From assembly GCF_026210795.1 (NCBI RefSeq), contig NC_089446.1, forward strand, positions 4,226,001 through 4,290,000: a DNA stretch of 64,000 nt, in the 5' to 3' direction. The first letter of the stretch is position 1. Every line of letters begins with the position of its first letter. The notes below the pieces were generated by a model. That model was not told where the DNA came from, did not search any database, and saw only the letters and a list, made by a program, of their open reading frames with translations. Source of the DNA: Rhizophagus irregularis (Eukaryota > Glomeromycota > Glomeromycetes > Glomerales > Glomeraceae). Below, piece by piece: positions 10,878 to 23,300 of the stretch. A program made the position numbers and the translations under genes.

Positions 10878-12287
10878 ATGGCTACAAAGCGTGGCGAGAA
10901 ATGAAGAATTGACGATAATGAAAGATTTTCAAAACGTAGTACTGAGGGTAGCGAAGCTGAGAAGCAAGTGAGAATATCTGATGATAGCGTTGATAGTATA
11001 TATGACATGATATGTATCATATTCTTTATAAAAGAAATTATATAATATATAGTTAAATTATATTTTATTGTTAAAGTTAATAAAAAAACAATAGAAAAAC
11101 TATTAAGAACTAATTCGCAGATAATTTCTAAGCTTGAAGTTCTTATCACCAGACAAAAAAATCTCAAAACTCATCTCTCGAGCATAGAAAAAAAGCTCAA
11201 CAATAATAACAAAAATAATAATAATACAATAGATCCAGAGTATGTAAAGGTAATAAAGATGAATATTATTTAATGTAAACCTGAAATGCTAACCTCGTTT
11301 GATTAGGAGCTTGTTAAGAAGGTGTCAAAAATTTTATTTGAAAATTTTGTTTATCCTTCGCAAGACGAGTACAAACTCGCTACCAAAAAATATTTAAAAG
11401 ACGAAAATCCGGAATTTATGAGCCAGTTCAAAAAAAATCAATGGATTATTTTTTTTGAAAAAAAAATTGCCCTGGCTGTAAGTTAAAGCAATTATGAATT
11501 TTATTAAATTTCATACTAACATTTTTTTTTAATAGTTAGTATAACAACATAGAAGCATACGAGGGACGTTCACGTCTAGAATTAAAGACGTTATATATTT
11601 TGTTTTCGAAGCGACTGGGCATAAATTACCGTCTATTAACACTCAGGCTAGTCCGTCAAAAATTCAGGAATGGAAGAGTAAGGCGGAGGTGAAAAAATGT
11701 TACAACAACCTATTTAAAAAGGTTAAAGATGGGCAACTTACGACATATATGTTGCTGATAATTGATAAGTTGCGAAAAGAAAATAAAAATCCCTCAAAAA
11801 CACAAATAGCGTATGCAATTAGCATATGTGAAACGTACTTAAATCCTAATAATCAAAACATTTAAATGAGCGAAAGTATAATGAAGTCGAAGATAATCAA
11901 CAACTTAGTAAGTTTTTAATTTACAATTTGCAAAATGTGAATTATTTGAATTACAGTTTATTTATTTATTTATTGATTTTTAGCAAAAGTTGGAAAATAG
12001 GGATAAATTTACACATTCGGACGATGATTCTCATGATGGTAATGATGTAGATGATGGTGGTGATAGAGCAGCTGACGATAGAGCAGGTGCGGCTGATGAT
12101 GGTGTGACTAACGATGGTAGGCCTAACGATGATGCGGCTAACGATGATGCGGCCAACGATGGTGGCGGCAGCCAATGATGGCGGCATAGCTGACGATGAT
12201 ATACTTTCTATTGACTCTTATAACACGGAGGAGGAAGGTCAGTATGTAAATAGTTTATTAGAGAATTATGAGTTGCATAGGAAATAA
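10878..12287 (+). pseudogene. Second gene of the transposon: coiled-coil plus acidic tail, decayed
   Basis: I do not recognise a named family. Reading starts at ATG 10878 and meets TGA at 10902 (codon 9). Later blocks: about 11073-11250 (KKTIEKLLRTNSQIISKLEV, a coiled-coil-like stretch ending before GTAATA); 11307-11477 (57 codons between TTAG and GTAAGT, with ENFVYPSQDEYKLATKKYL); about 11536-11865 (IKDVIYFVFEATGHKLPSIN and KSKAEVKKCYNNLFKKVK); and about 11985-12287, rich in Asp/Ala/Gly (repeated DDAANDD), frameshifted near 12175, ending at TAA 12285-12287. Blocks match intron borders, so this was a spliced gene. Lying between the same termini as the transposase, it may be the element's accessory protein or a captured host gene. 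Confidence 0.6.
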
Positions 12288-12599
12288 ATATTATTTTTTA
12301 TATATATCACACGTAATAGCATTTTTTTTTACCATAATTAATATAGTTTTAATAAATAAAATGGTTATTAATTCTTAACAACACGGGTGTGACATAAATA
12401 AATCGTGGCTGAAATTTGTGTTCAATTTGTGTTCAATTTGTGTTGATAATTCTGGTAAAAATTTGTTAATTTTGGCCAAATTTCGTTAAATTTGTTAAAT
12501 TTGTGTTGAATTTGTGTTGATAATTTTTAATTTATCACGAGGGGATAATATTTAGTAATTGTGCATATACAATTTCTGTGATTTTTTAAAATGTGGATT

Positions 12600-13430
12600 T
12601 CCGTAATTTTATGATATCGTATTTTCTGGCCAATCAAAAGTAGGCTGATCCTTGCATGTGATTTAATCATTTAATCATTTAATCATGCACGCGTTTTTGT
12701 CTTATTTATTTTTGTTTCTTATTTCTTTATTCTTTTGTTCAATATTTTTAATTTTTTTGTCTCTTCTTTCTATTATTTCTTTAATTATATACAATATATT
12801 TACATATATTTCATAATTTATTGCTTTGCAGGTATAGAAATATTTGTTTATTAATACTAATTATTTTCATTTTTTTTTACCTCTTTGTTATTTTGTATCG
12901 TAATACTAACAATAATATCCATGTTTCCTTTATTCCTTTTTACTTGTACTTTAATACTAAAGATACTAACAATACTAACAACATGTTTATTTTTTCCTTT
13001 CTCTTTATTTCTTTATTCTTTTGTTCAATTACTTTGCAGATATAGAAATATTTATTTATTAATACTAATTATTTTAATATTAACGCATTTTTTTTTTACC
13101 TCTTTGTTACTTTATGTCGTAATACTAACAATACTATCTACGTTTCCTTTATTTCTTTTTACTTGTACTTTAATACTAACGATAATATCCATGTTTCTTT
13201 TACTCCTTTTACTGTTTCTTTAACTCTTTTTACCTTAATACTAACAATAATAACAATATTTCTTTTATCTTTATATCTAATACTAACGTTACTATAGCTG
13301 TTTCTCTTCTTTTTACGTCTAATAATATTGTTACTCTACTCTTTCTTTTTTTTACTTTTATGTATTCTGTATATATTAATAAATACTTGTAATTTTTTAT
13401 GATTATATCTAATAAAACATACATTATATA
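12600..13430 (+). repeat. T-rich ~208-bp imperfect tandem repeat
   Basis: The block from TTGC/ACTTTGCAG-TATAGAAATATTT (12820) recurs at about 13028 with the same order of phrases: ACCTCTTTGTTA, CGTAATACTAACAAT, TTTACTTGTACTTTAATACT. A partial third unit follows. Translated frames are F/I/L/T-rich and look like low-complexity shadows. Confidence 0.75.
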
Positions 13431-13436
13431 AACTTA

Positions 13437-13734
13437 TAGTGCTACGATCCGTAATCCGGTCAATTCGGATTGATCCGTTCATCCGAATTGAAATCGGATA
13501 TCCGTATCCGATTATTTTTGACGGATTGATCCGATTTTTAATTCTGACCAGCATTATAGTTAGCTTGGGCCAGTACTAAAAGTTTAGGCAGAGCTAACTC
13601 TCGTTCAATTCCGCCCAAAATTACAATTTCGGCCAGAATTAAGATTAGTTTGACGATCCGGATTGAATCCGGATGTGCTAATGAGCATCCGAATTCAATC
13701 CGGATGGTCTTTTAGAATTCGGATCGTACCTCTA
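13437..13734. mobile_element. hAT-family MITE, 298 bp, exact 8-bp TSD
   Basis: TIRs are TAGTGCTACGATCCG (left) and, in reverse complement, TAGAGGTACGATCCG (right). Both ends are flanked by TAAACTTA (13429-13436 and 13735-13742). The interior is full of GATCCG/CGGAT motifs. Its TIRs and motifs match the autonomous-type hAT at 29583-32704 (TAGGGGTTTGATCCG), so that element is its likely mobiliser. Confidence 0.9.
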
Positions 13735-13744
13735 TAAACTTATA

Positions 13745-14241
13745 GTACAGAAAATGAAGTATTATTTATCGAAATATTTTGAAATATTACGAAATATTAA
13801 GTTGTGTAAAATCACAGAATATTACGAATTATCAAATTATAGAACATTACGCATCATAGAATTTCAAAATATTTTAAAAAGTTGCGAAGTATTACGCAGT
13901 AAAATTACGGAATATTACGAATCGTAAAATTACGAAGCCTTGCATACAGTAATATTTCGAAATATTTTAAAAAGTTACAAAATATTACGCTTACGCAAAC
14001 TTGCGGCAGGTCTGAAAACTTATGAAATATTATGTAAAATTACGAAATATTGCGAACCGCAAAATTATGGAATATTACAAATCGTAAAATTACGAAGCTT
14101 TGCATATCATAATATTTCAAAATATTTTAAAAAGTTACAAAATATTACGCTTACGCAAACTTGCAGCGGGTCTGGAAGCTTACGAAATATTATGATGTGT
14201 AAACTTGCGCAACTTTTCGCACTATATAATTTCCTGATGTA
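13745..14241 (+). repeat. Degenerate GAAATATTACG repeats
   Basis: Loose tandem phrases (CGAAATATT, AATATTACG, GTAAAATTACG). A ~150-bp block with AAAAAGTTACAAAATATTAC and CGCTTACGCAAACTTGC occurs twice, near 13970 and 14130. It is related to the 50-bp satellite at 4.5-5.1 kb. No gene. Confidence 0.7.
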
Positions 14242-14504
14242 GTGCAGAAAAAATTAAGTATGAAACAACTTCGAGTGGCACAAAATAGAATGGACCATAT
14301 TAAATTACCTTCTGATATTGGTTGTATTCCTCCAAAAATTGCAATTGGAAGTGATGGATTCTCAAACTTAATTGCTGATCAATGGAAGATCTTTATTATA
14401 ATTTATTTTACAACTATCTTGTGGGATATGTTGGATGATAATGATAGAAAGATTTTAGGATATTTTGTTTGGACATATAATCTTTTAGTAACAAGAATTA
14501 TTAC

Positions 14505-15549
14505 AGGATTCCGCTTACTTCTAATAGAGGTCACCGTAAAATTTTTAAGATTTATATGTAAATTTACCATACTCCAAATTTTCCTTCTACTAAGTAATTC
14601 TACTAGCTTTCCAGTTACATTTTTAAATCACATATATTTTTACCTTACAAGTTCAGTAACATTTATAATTATAGATTATATAAAACAATTTATTTTATAC
14701 ATTTAGTACTTTTTATTTCTTTTAAAATTGGCCTAATTTTTAGATATAATTATTTTAAAAAAATGTAAAAAAGTTTCTATTTAAAATAAGTTCAAAATTG
14801 ATCAATAGTTACAGATATATATATTATTTTTTGACAAAAAAAAATAAAAAAAAATAATTTTAATTTATCCCACCTACTGCCCCAACCACCCTTTCCATTC
14901 TTTACTTTATTTTATAATTTTTTATATTACATGGATATCCATAAAAAATTCTTTTTTACATATTTATTTTTTTAATTTTATGTGTTTGTGTAATAAATTT
15001 TTATGTGTCTGTATTTGTGTAATAAAATTTTACGTGTCTGTGTAATGAATTTATGCTAAAAATAATATAATAAATTTTACGTGTTAATGTAATGAAATTT
15101 TACGTGTCTGTGTAATGAACTTATGCTAAAAATAATATAATAAATTTTACGTGTCTGTGTAATAAACACTAAAATAGTATAATAAATTTTACGTGTTTAT
15201 ATAATAAAATTTTACGTGTCTGTGTAATAAACTTGTAATTAAAAATAGTATAATAAATTTTACGTGTCTGTGTAATAAACTTTATGCTAAAAATAGTATA
15301 TACTAATAAATTTTACGAAATCATAAATTTTACCTTATCTGTTATAATTACAAGTTACATTTTAAAATCCTGTTTAATTTTACCATATACTTAACAGTTA
15401 CATAAAAAAAACTTACCACAGAAATACATTTACTTTTTTTTAATTTATAAAGAATTTTACCTTATGAATTCAACTAGTTTTTTTGACTTTTCTATGTAAT
15501 TTTTATCTTAAGCTTGTGGGGGACCTCTATTAGAAGTAAACAGGGTCCT
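14505..15549. mobile_element. Non-autonomous element (1045 bp) with 8-bp TSD inside a transposase
   Basis: Ends share AGGA followed by TTACTTCTAATAGAGGTC; the 28-bp inverted terminus has about four mismatches. ATTATTAC flanks both sides (14497-14504 and 15550-15557). Removing the insert and one TSD copy restores the transposase frame. The interior contains about six units of AATAAATTTTACGTGTCTGT (14985-15310). No coding capacity. The 8-bp TSD suggests hAT. Confidence 0.92.
14985..15315 (+). repeat. Tandem TTTTACGTGTCTGTGTAAT repeat
   Basis: Direct copies of a roughly 45-65 bp unit with AATAAATTTTACGTGTCTGT and TTATGCTAAAAATA, located inside the 1045-bp element. Confidence 0.85.
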
Positions 15550-16516
15550 ATTATTACTGAAGTTGATTTAAAAGAAGCACAAGAGAGATTAAAAAATATG
15601 GTTTATCTTATAAAAAATACATATGGACCAGAATTCATACCAAGTAACATACATCCTGCACTTCATATTTCTGATTACTGACGTGATTATGGTCTTATAT
15701 ATAGTTTTTGGCTTTTTCCATTTGAGAGATTTAATAGGTATATAGGTAAGGTACTTGATTATTTTGTTGCCTTCTGATATCTTTTTTTTTAAAAAAAAAA
15801 ATAATAATCCATTATTTTTAGAATCATATTCCAACAGTAACCAAAAAATAGAGCCTAAATTGATGAAAATTGTCCTTAAAAATACTTTGGTTGATTATCA
15901 TCTAATACGTAAATGAACATCTGGCCTTTTAGACAAATCTCTTTACTTTCTTGTAAAAAAAAAAGATGTAGGTAGTTTGGCACTTATAGCAGAAAGAGAA
16001 GAGTTATAATATTTCCTATCCATGAGACATAGCATATCTAAAATATATGGTACTGAAGCAATACCAGATCAACTACTTAAACCATCATATTTAAGAGTTA
16101 TTATTTTTTCAGAATTGCAAATGTTTATATGTAAATGATACAAAATGTTATACAAGAAAGATCATAATGAAATATTAGGATTTATGGACTTACAAATTAA
16201 CCAGTATGCAAAATTACAAATTGGCTCAGAAATATTTAGATCTGTGGTTGCAGGTTGTCATGAAACAAATTCAACTATTCTTGCGAAATGAAAAGCATTT
16301 AGTGATGAAACAATTAACATATATCTAAGGGAGGTTCAATATTACTTTGAACATACACTTAGATTACCTGAAGAGTTAAGAACCCATCTTTTAGCATATG
16401 TCAAATGGTATAAGAATGCACCATTCTTTGATATTCAGTTTAAACATAGATTTATAGAATCAGAATTATTAAACACTGAATTATGGAAGGGTAAATACTA
16501 TAAGGAAGGTTGTAAT

Positions 16517-17795
16517 AGGACCCCGGAAAATGCTTATATATGTAAGGTACCAAGGTGCTTAGCCAACATAGTAAAGTTTTATGATGTAAGAATTTTATAA
16601 TGCTTAATTTTAAGAAAATTTTATACTATGTAAGATAATTAAATTGCATATTTTTGGTATTATTTTAAAATACTAAGAGTTTTTAGTTGCTTATTTTTCA
16701 TATTTATATAACTTTTTAAAATATTATATATTGAATTTATAATTAATTTTTATTTTATTTTTACTAACGGTGAGTGTTAATTTTGTACTACATTTCACAA
16801 TTTTATATAAATACATAAACAAATTAATTATCTGTCAATAGTATCTTTTTAATTTTTATTAAACTCAGTGTATTATTTTTAATATAAAATTACTATATTA
16901 TACATGTTTATTTTGTTAAATAAAATTACTATAAATATGTTTTACTTTAAAATATAATTTTACTACTCACCACTTTGGTTATATCAAATTATCTTTTATG
17001 CTTAAGTAAGTTTGTTCAGCAAGTTAAATCTACTTGTATTTTAATTTTCATAAGACTAATAAGTATGATATTTATATAGAAAAGCATATTTTTTTTAACG
17101 GTAATAACTTTTAAATTTTTTACTTTTTCGTTTATAACTTCAGAGCGTAATTACACCACTTCAGTCAAATGAAATCGACTTCCTAAATTAATTAAAAGTT
17201 GTTCAGCAAGGTCGAAACTACTTATATATTAATTTTCATGAGTGTGGGTATAATACTTATGGAGAAAAGTGCATTTTTCATAACAGTACTAACTTCCGAA
17301 TTTTTCATTTCTCCGTTTACAACTTCAGAGCGTAATTACGCCTCTTTGGTCAAATGAAATCGACTTTCTAAATTAATTGAAAATTGTTCAGCAAGGTCGA
17401 AACTACCTACATATTAACTTTTATGGGTGTAAGTATAATACTTATGGAGAAATTTACATTTTTTGTAATAGTATTAATTTCGAATTTTTCTTTTACTGTT
17501 TATTAACTTTATTAATTGAATATTGTTAACCTACTTGTATATTATGTTTAGTTTAGCTTCACAACATATTTAAAATTGGATTTAATAAAATATATTAATT
17601 AATAAATATATTTTATAAATTATATGTGTTATAATAAAAATTTAATTAGGTTAGAAGATTGATTTGCTTATTTTTATATAATTTTTAAGGTTAGATATCA
17701 ACAATGCTTAGCGATTATAGTAAAAACCTATGCTTAGAGTTACTAATAAAAAATATTTTTGGGACCTTACCTATATAAGTATTTTCCGGGATCCT
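16517..17795. mobile_element. hAT-like non-autonomous element, 1279 bp, exact 8-bp TSD
   Basis: TIRs begin AGGACCCCGGAAAATGC (left) and AGGATCCCGGAAAATAC (right, reverse complement) and stay similar for about 35 bp to GTAAGGTNCC. GTTGTAAT flanks both sides (16509-16516 and 17796-17803). No transposase. The interior has a 185-bp tandem repeat. A second, longer copy of the family is at 49312-53649. Confidence 0.93.
17125..17470 (+). repeat. 185-bp tandem repeat inside the hAT-like element
   Basis: CTTCAGAGCGTAATTAC occurs at about 17138 and 17323. Each unit goes on with TCAAATGAAATCGACTT, TTGTTCAGCAAGGTCGAAAC and ATACTTATGGAGAAA. The same units occur in the 49.3-53.6 kb copy. In reverse orientation they form the 187-bp array at 27.9-29.0 kb. 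Confidence 0.88.
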
Positions 17796-18014
17796 GTTGT
17801 AATTCACTAATAGCGATCCATAGAATATTGTATAGAGCCACAAAAATTAGAAATATTCAAGTCGGTAAATAAAATTAAATATCAATAACGCCGTTAAATA
17901 GAAAATTCAATTTATAAAGATTAATTCAGTCCAGATTGAATATGTGTTTTACAATTACAAATAATAAAACGTGGTAAAATATAGTCAACTGAAACATTTC
18001 TTAATAGTTAAACC

Positions 18015-18367
18015 TAGTGTTGTTAAGTCTAAGTTGCACTGCAGCTTGCTGAACCGCGCCGATGGGATTGATCAACTTGCACAAGTTGCAACTTTAGGCT
18101 GGCTAAATTGAAGCAGGCTGATGAAACCAATAATCCAGCTGGCATTACAAAAAATTACAAAAATTTTAGCCCGCGTTATGAATCAGTGCACAAAGATTTT
18201 TCCTTGTGTAATTTATGATTCTGGCTGGCACTACAAATTTGACCAAAATAACAGCCACCCATCGGTTCTATCGGTCTGTTGCAATTTCAATCGGTTCAGT
18301 CTGGCTTGGCACGACTTCTATCGGCTTAACTTAAAAGTCAGACTGAGTCAGACCATTAACAACACTA
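18015..18367. mobile_element. hAT-type MITE, 353 bp, exact 8-bp TSD
   Basis: The inverted ends TAGTGTTGTTAA and TTAACAACACTA are flanked by GTTAAACC at 18007-18014 and 18368-18375. An 83-codon frame covers most of the element but has no recognisable domain and looks incidental. The interior is GC-richer than its surroundings. Confidence 0.92.
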
Positions 18368-18375
18368 GTTAAACC

Positions 18376-19070
18376 TAAAACTAAAAATAGTTAGTCTAGT
18401 TAGTCAACATGTACATCCCGTCACATGCAGCACATATGAATTCTTTCATCTCAGTATGTCAAATATATCATTATACTGAAATTATTGATATTACTTTTCT
18501 TATAGTAAATAAGTATATATCAAATTAGATCTTAATTTAATATTAATCTACACTGTAAGTATGGAACTTAATTTGATCTTAATTTATGCTGTTTTAGAAT
18601 AATATTGAACAATTAGACAAATGATCCTATAAAATTAATTACACATGACATTTGTATTGTTTTCAGTTGATATACTGATATTTAATATACCAATATATAC
18701 CAACTATCCATTGCATCAAAATATTGTTTGTCTTTTGACGTTCCAGATACATGATTGTTTAAATTAGTCCACGTTCGTGGATTGAAATCTCGTTTTCATC
18801 TATCAGCTTGTCCTGACTTTTTAGTTGTAATCTCTTTCCAGGACCCTGGATATCTAATATAAAGGTCATAATGGACTTTTGGCCAAAAACACCCCTTTTT
18901 GCTGAAACTCAAAAAATCATTTTTTGTAAATATCTCAGCATCCAGTGATTCAATTTTAATGAACTTTTTTTTATTTTGTAGCCCTCATTTAGCTCTACAA
19001 TTTAAAAAAAGAGTTCATCAAAATTGGCTAAAACTAAAAGACAACTACAGGTTAGCCAAATATCTAGAAA
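18376..19070. other. Non-genic stretch
   Basis: AT-rich with no supported gene. A short open frame runs over 18899-19117 but enters the repeat at about 19080. A single CAGCATCCAGTGATTCAA phrase near 18940 belongs to the dispersed CACTGGATGC family. Confidence 0.4.
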
Positions 19071-19077
19071 AAGAGGT

Positions 19078-19967
19078 TATTACTATACATGAAGTTGAAA
19101 TTAAAGCCCAAAAGTAGAAATATTTTGACTTGGGAAGGTCAAAAGTTGAAATTTAAGTCGAAATGGTCAAAATTACATCATAGTCATGTGATTTTTATAA
19201 TTATAATTTAATATAAAATTTTAAATGTGAATAATTGCATCAATATTGATGCTACAGATATGAAATATATATCATTGGAATCCTCTCGATGAGCTGAATC
19301 CAACCGCGTAAAGATCATAAAATCGAATCACTGGATGCGAAGATCGTTAACTTTGAATTTTAAAATTATTGTTTACTATAAAAATTATAAGACTATTTAA
19401 TACCAAATTTTAAATGTAAATAACTCCGTCAATATTAATGCTACAAATATGAAATACATATCGCGTAAAGATCATAAAAATCAAATTACTGGATGCGGAG
19501 ATCGTTAACTTTGAATTTTAAAATTACTGTTTACTATAAAAATTACTATAAAAATTATAAGACTATTTAATACCAAATTTTAAACGTAAATAACTCTGTC
19601 AATATTGATGTTACAAATATGAAAATACATATCATAAGAATCTTCTTGATGAGCTGAATCCAACCGTGTAAAGATCATAAAAATCGAATCACTGGATGCG
19701 GAGTTCGTTAACTTTGAATTTTAATATTATTGTTTACTATAAAATCATATGACTATAATGTAATTTTGACCATTTTAACTTTTGGAGGGCTCAAGTCAAA
19801 ATCATTTCGACCATTTCGACCATTTCAACTTTTGGAGAGTTCAAGTTGAAATCATTTTGACCATTTTGACCATTTTGACCATTTCGACTTTTGGAGAGCT
19901 CAAGTTGAAATCATTTTGACCATTTTGACCATTTCAAAGGTCAAAATTAACCAATTTCAGTTTCATG
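19078..19967. mobile_element. MITE (possibly Mutator-like) with three ~175-bp internal units
   Basis: The left end TATACATGAAGTTGAAATTA and the right end (reverse complement ATACATGAAACTGAAATTGG) match the copy at 54153-54944. Three direct units of about 175 bp (near 19215, 19405, 19580) carry GTAAATAACTC(C/T)GTCAATAT, GATGAGCTGAATCCAACCG and TCACTGGATGCGGAG. The right part is built from GACCATTTCGACTTTTGGAG repeats. No matching target duplication is seen here, probably because the next element lies directly on the junction. Confidence 0.75.
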
Positions 19968-20333
19968 TATACTATATACCCAATTTTTAAGAGATTTACT
20001 AATCAGATTTTAATGAAATTTATATCATTGGATTTGTCTTGATGCAAGGAATTTAATGGCAGTGAAACTATATTCCCAACATTAATATTGACTAAGTTAT
20101 TATAAAAAATGTATTTTTTTTTTTTTTTTTTTGCAAGGTAGTGCAATTTGTGAGTTTATTAATTATATAAAAGACAGAAAGTTCTGTTACATGTATAATT
20201 AATTTATTTAAAACTCCAAACCAGTCCCCCATCTATAAGATTGCTTCCGTACCCTACTATCACCTTATGAAATTCACCTATATCCTCCCATAGTAGCTAT
20301 CAGATTATATAGGATCATTATCATCATATGGCT

Positions 20334-23300
20334 TTAGTAAATGCTTTCACTATCCTCTAAACAAAAAGAAGAACTATATTTGTATTTATATAATTTGATA
20401 TTATTATATGCCTTCCAAATTACCCTATTTCCATTTTTAACAAACTGACTCATATATTGTCTTGTTTTTTCTAAAGCAACTGACCACTGTTCACTATATT
20501 TGAAAATTTTCCTTCCCTTCAGGTCATATGTACCATCTTCCACTTGCTAGGTTGGAATTCTTTCATATGCAATACATTGTTGTGCTAATATTCTTTTCCT
20601 TAAATCTTGCTTTTTAATTCCTTTTGTACGTTCCCAATCTGCAACTAGGTCACAACGTGGTTGCCAAATAACCTTATAAAATTCAGTAATAAACATTTCT
20701 AAAAAAATGGAAGTAATTGTTAGTGTGGCTTTTTTTGACTTGACAATAGACCTGAGTTCTCTATATCTTCCTTTTGGGAAAAAATTCCTTAACATTAGAT
20801 GTACAAATGGGATAGGTAACTCTCGGTTAAAACCTGTTATATGAATAAAGAAATTTCTATTCCATAAATATAATTGTTGTGTGTCCTCTTGATTTAGTTG
20901 AATATATTCTTTTTTTGAGAGAAAGTTTTTAAGCATATGTTCACATTTGTTTATAGTATTGTTAGCCACTATTAACCATTTATCTCTGAGTTGCTAGCAA
21001 TAAATTATATGATCATCATCCTCATTTTCTACAAGACATAGCCTGCACTTTGCATTTCCATATAAATCATATCTCCTTTCTTTCATAATTTCCAAAGTTG
21101 GTAATAAATTGTTTGTAAGCTTCAAGTGTTTAATAAAATTGTTATTTACTGATGTTGTTGTGCAGTTAAATCCTGTGTTCTTTTTAAATATTGCCCAAGT
21201 AACTTTCTCTTCTATCATGTGAGTCATATCTTGGAAAATTGTTCTGTGTGTACGATTGAAGGACTATAATGCCTCTAGTATAGACTCACATAAATTATCT
21301 ATAAATTTTGATGTGTCTGTCAACCCTTTTACCATCTCAATATAAATCATAATTTAGGTCTTTCTGTTGTGAATCATTAATTGTGATGCATGTTGATTTT
21401 CCTGTGTCATTCTTAGCCACTCTGTCTGCTTCTTCATTATCTTTGACTCCTGAGTGACCTTTAACTTTTATTAGCTTTACCCCTAAATGTTTGCTATCAA
21501 TAAGATTAATTATACTACTAATTATGCTGTAATTGTTACTTTTACACCATATTCGAATTTTGTTTTTTCCATTTGTTAAATTTATTCTTGTGTGGTTGAT
21601 GCTATCTATCGTGGCTTGAGAATCTGTGAAGATATTCGCTCTCTGTCCTGTTTGTAAAACCAATATGACTGATAGAATAGCTCCCAATTCTGCACGTGTA
21701 GATGAAAGCCATTCTGTAATTGAGCTGTTATTACCTCATTTTTATCATTAATTATTACCCAACCTGTGCCCATATGTTTTGTAAAGTCATTCAAATTTGT
21801 ATTAAAGCGGTTTGTTAGCGAGCCATCTGTATATATATCAATTGTGTCAGATGGATTGAATACTGATCTTAATTGGTGTAGCAGTGTTATATGTTGCATC
21901 ATAGCTTCCTTATTTGATGGATGAGAGCTGTATCATAATCATAAATTTGTATAAGGTCGGGTATCTGTTCTGAGATACGTTGTCTCCCTGAGTAATCTCT
22001 AGTTTCTATAATATCTTTAATAACTTTGGTATCTAGGTTGTCCTGACAACTAAAAATTCTGTTAATGTAAGCTAAGTCCGGATAGTTCCTGTTGAAGTGG
22101 CAGTTATATCTTTCTTTGCTGACCCTTCTATCATTTAGTCTACAGCTACTATAACGTTGTATGACTTTATGCATCATACTGCTATTCTCACTCTGGTTGT
22201 TACTATTCCTGACCCAATGTTGTATTGTACACTTCCCTGTCTTATTATTTTTTTTAATAATTTGACCCAATACTAGTGTGCTGTCTTAGTATGTGTACAT
22301 AAACTCCTTTTTCCTACTGTCTTTAGATGGCATTTTCTTTTTCATTTTAAAAGCTTGCATATTAATTAGGGCTTCTCTGTCAATCTCTGTTTCTTTTTCT
22401 GAGTTTGAGGGTTCTGTGTTAGTCTTGCAAAGGTCTTTCAGTTGAGTCGACTATTGTATGAAGCCTGATAACGTAGTGAATCACTTCGGAGTCCTACCTC
22501 TTGCTTGTCTCTTATTAATGTTGCAAATTTGTTGCCATGAAATCGTGTTTAACGCGTCATGGTTTAGTAACTGTAGCGCCCCATATATTGAGAGGGTTGC
22601 TGCTTTTCTTATAATAAATTCTTTGTCTTTCTTTTGCAACTCTGATGCCTGTTGGTATATGAAATTCCTCACATTTGGGCCAATTATTGATATATTCCAT
22701 TCTTCACTTTCCACTAACGGGTGAATTTTGAAAAGATAGTCTTGTGCTTTCCTTATTACGTTGTACGCATGATTGTTCAACAACTTGTTAGGTCGTTAAT
22801 ATATATGATGTGATGTTTAGCGTTAGTTGCGCTTTTTTAGCCTCATTTTGAGCATATCTGCCTGCTTCGATTGAGAGTTTAGAGCTACTAAAAATTCTGT
22901 TATTTGCACGGCAATTTGGTTTCTCCAAAGGTTTTTCAGATTTCCTTGTGCTGAGTGTAAGAGAATGTTGTCATGACAATTAATTGGAAGTCACGTTTTG
23001 TATTTGACTACCTTCATAATTGGTTTAAAGATTTCTTCGTATTTCTTGTCTTCCCAAATGGTGGTCTTCAGCCTGTATTCGAATCTTGAAAGCAGAACCA
23101 TGTTGATGATATATATTGCTTGCATGTGAGTTATGTGTTTGCATCTGATGGCCCCTAACACTGTCGAAATTTTCTTTTTTACTATTTCTTCTGTGTGCTT
23201 GTCACCTTTGTCCGCTTTAAACCATACTTCTAGTATTCATATTGAAACGGAACCTTTGTTAGCTGTTACTTTATTCCTATTTTTCCCTATCTCAATAAAC

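Larger units (their letters stand above)
6634..12570. mobile_element. DNA transposon with ~210-bp inverted termini (~5.9 kb)
   Basis: Left terminus 6634-6845 and right terminus 12367-12570 are inverted copies: GCAATTACTAAATAT at the outer side, repeated CACAAATTCAACACAAA subterminal motifs, and CACCCGTGTTGTTAA at the inner side. Similarity may extend outward to about 6599 and 12595. They enclose a minus-strand transposase (6947-9776) and a divergent plus-strand gene (10878-12287). Direct subterminal repeats of this kind are typical of the CACTA/Plavaka group. No clear target duplication could be placed. Confidence 0.8.
14242..17875 (+). pseudogene. Tnp2-like DNA transposase, C-terminal two thirds, interrupted twice
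   Basis: Cut-and-paste transposase remnant. The first block (14242-14504) has HIKLPSDIGCIPPKI, DQWKIFIIIY and DRKILGYFVW, typical of the Tnp2/DUF4218 region. The reading frame resumes exactly at 15558 after a 1045-bp insertion: ITEVDLKEAQERL, NTYGPEF, NIHPALHISDY, YSFWLFPFERFN. Later blocks run to 16516 (LVDYHLIRK, LRLPEELRTHLLAYVKWYKN, FKHRFIESELLNTELW), then a second insertion (16517-17795), then about 17804-17875 (AIHRILYRATKI). In-frame stops (for example after HISDY and LIRK) show decay. No N-terminal half was seen upstream of 14242. Confidence 0.75.

Noticed and set aside
11966..12187. Minus-strand frame rich in Ile/Val/Arg opposite the acidic tail
   Set aside because: Mirror of the GAT-rich Asp/Ala/Gly coding repeat of the plus-strand gene.
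18121..18372. 83-codon plus-strand frame
   Set aside because: It lies within the 18015-18367 MITE, ends in its TSD, and shows no domain or splice signal.
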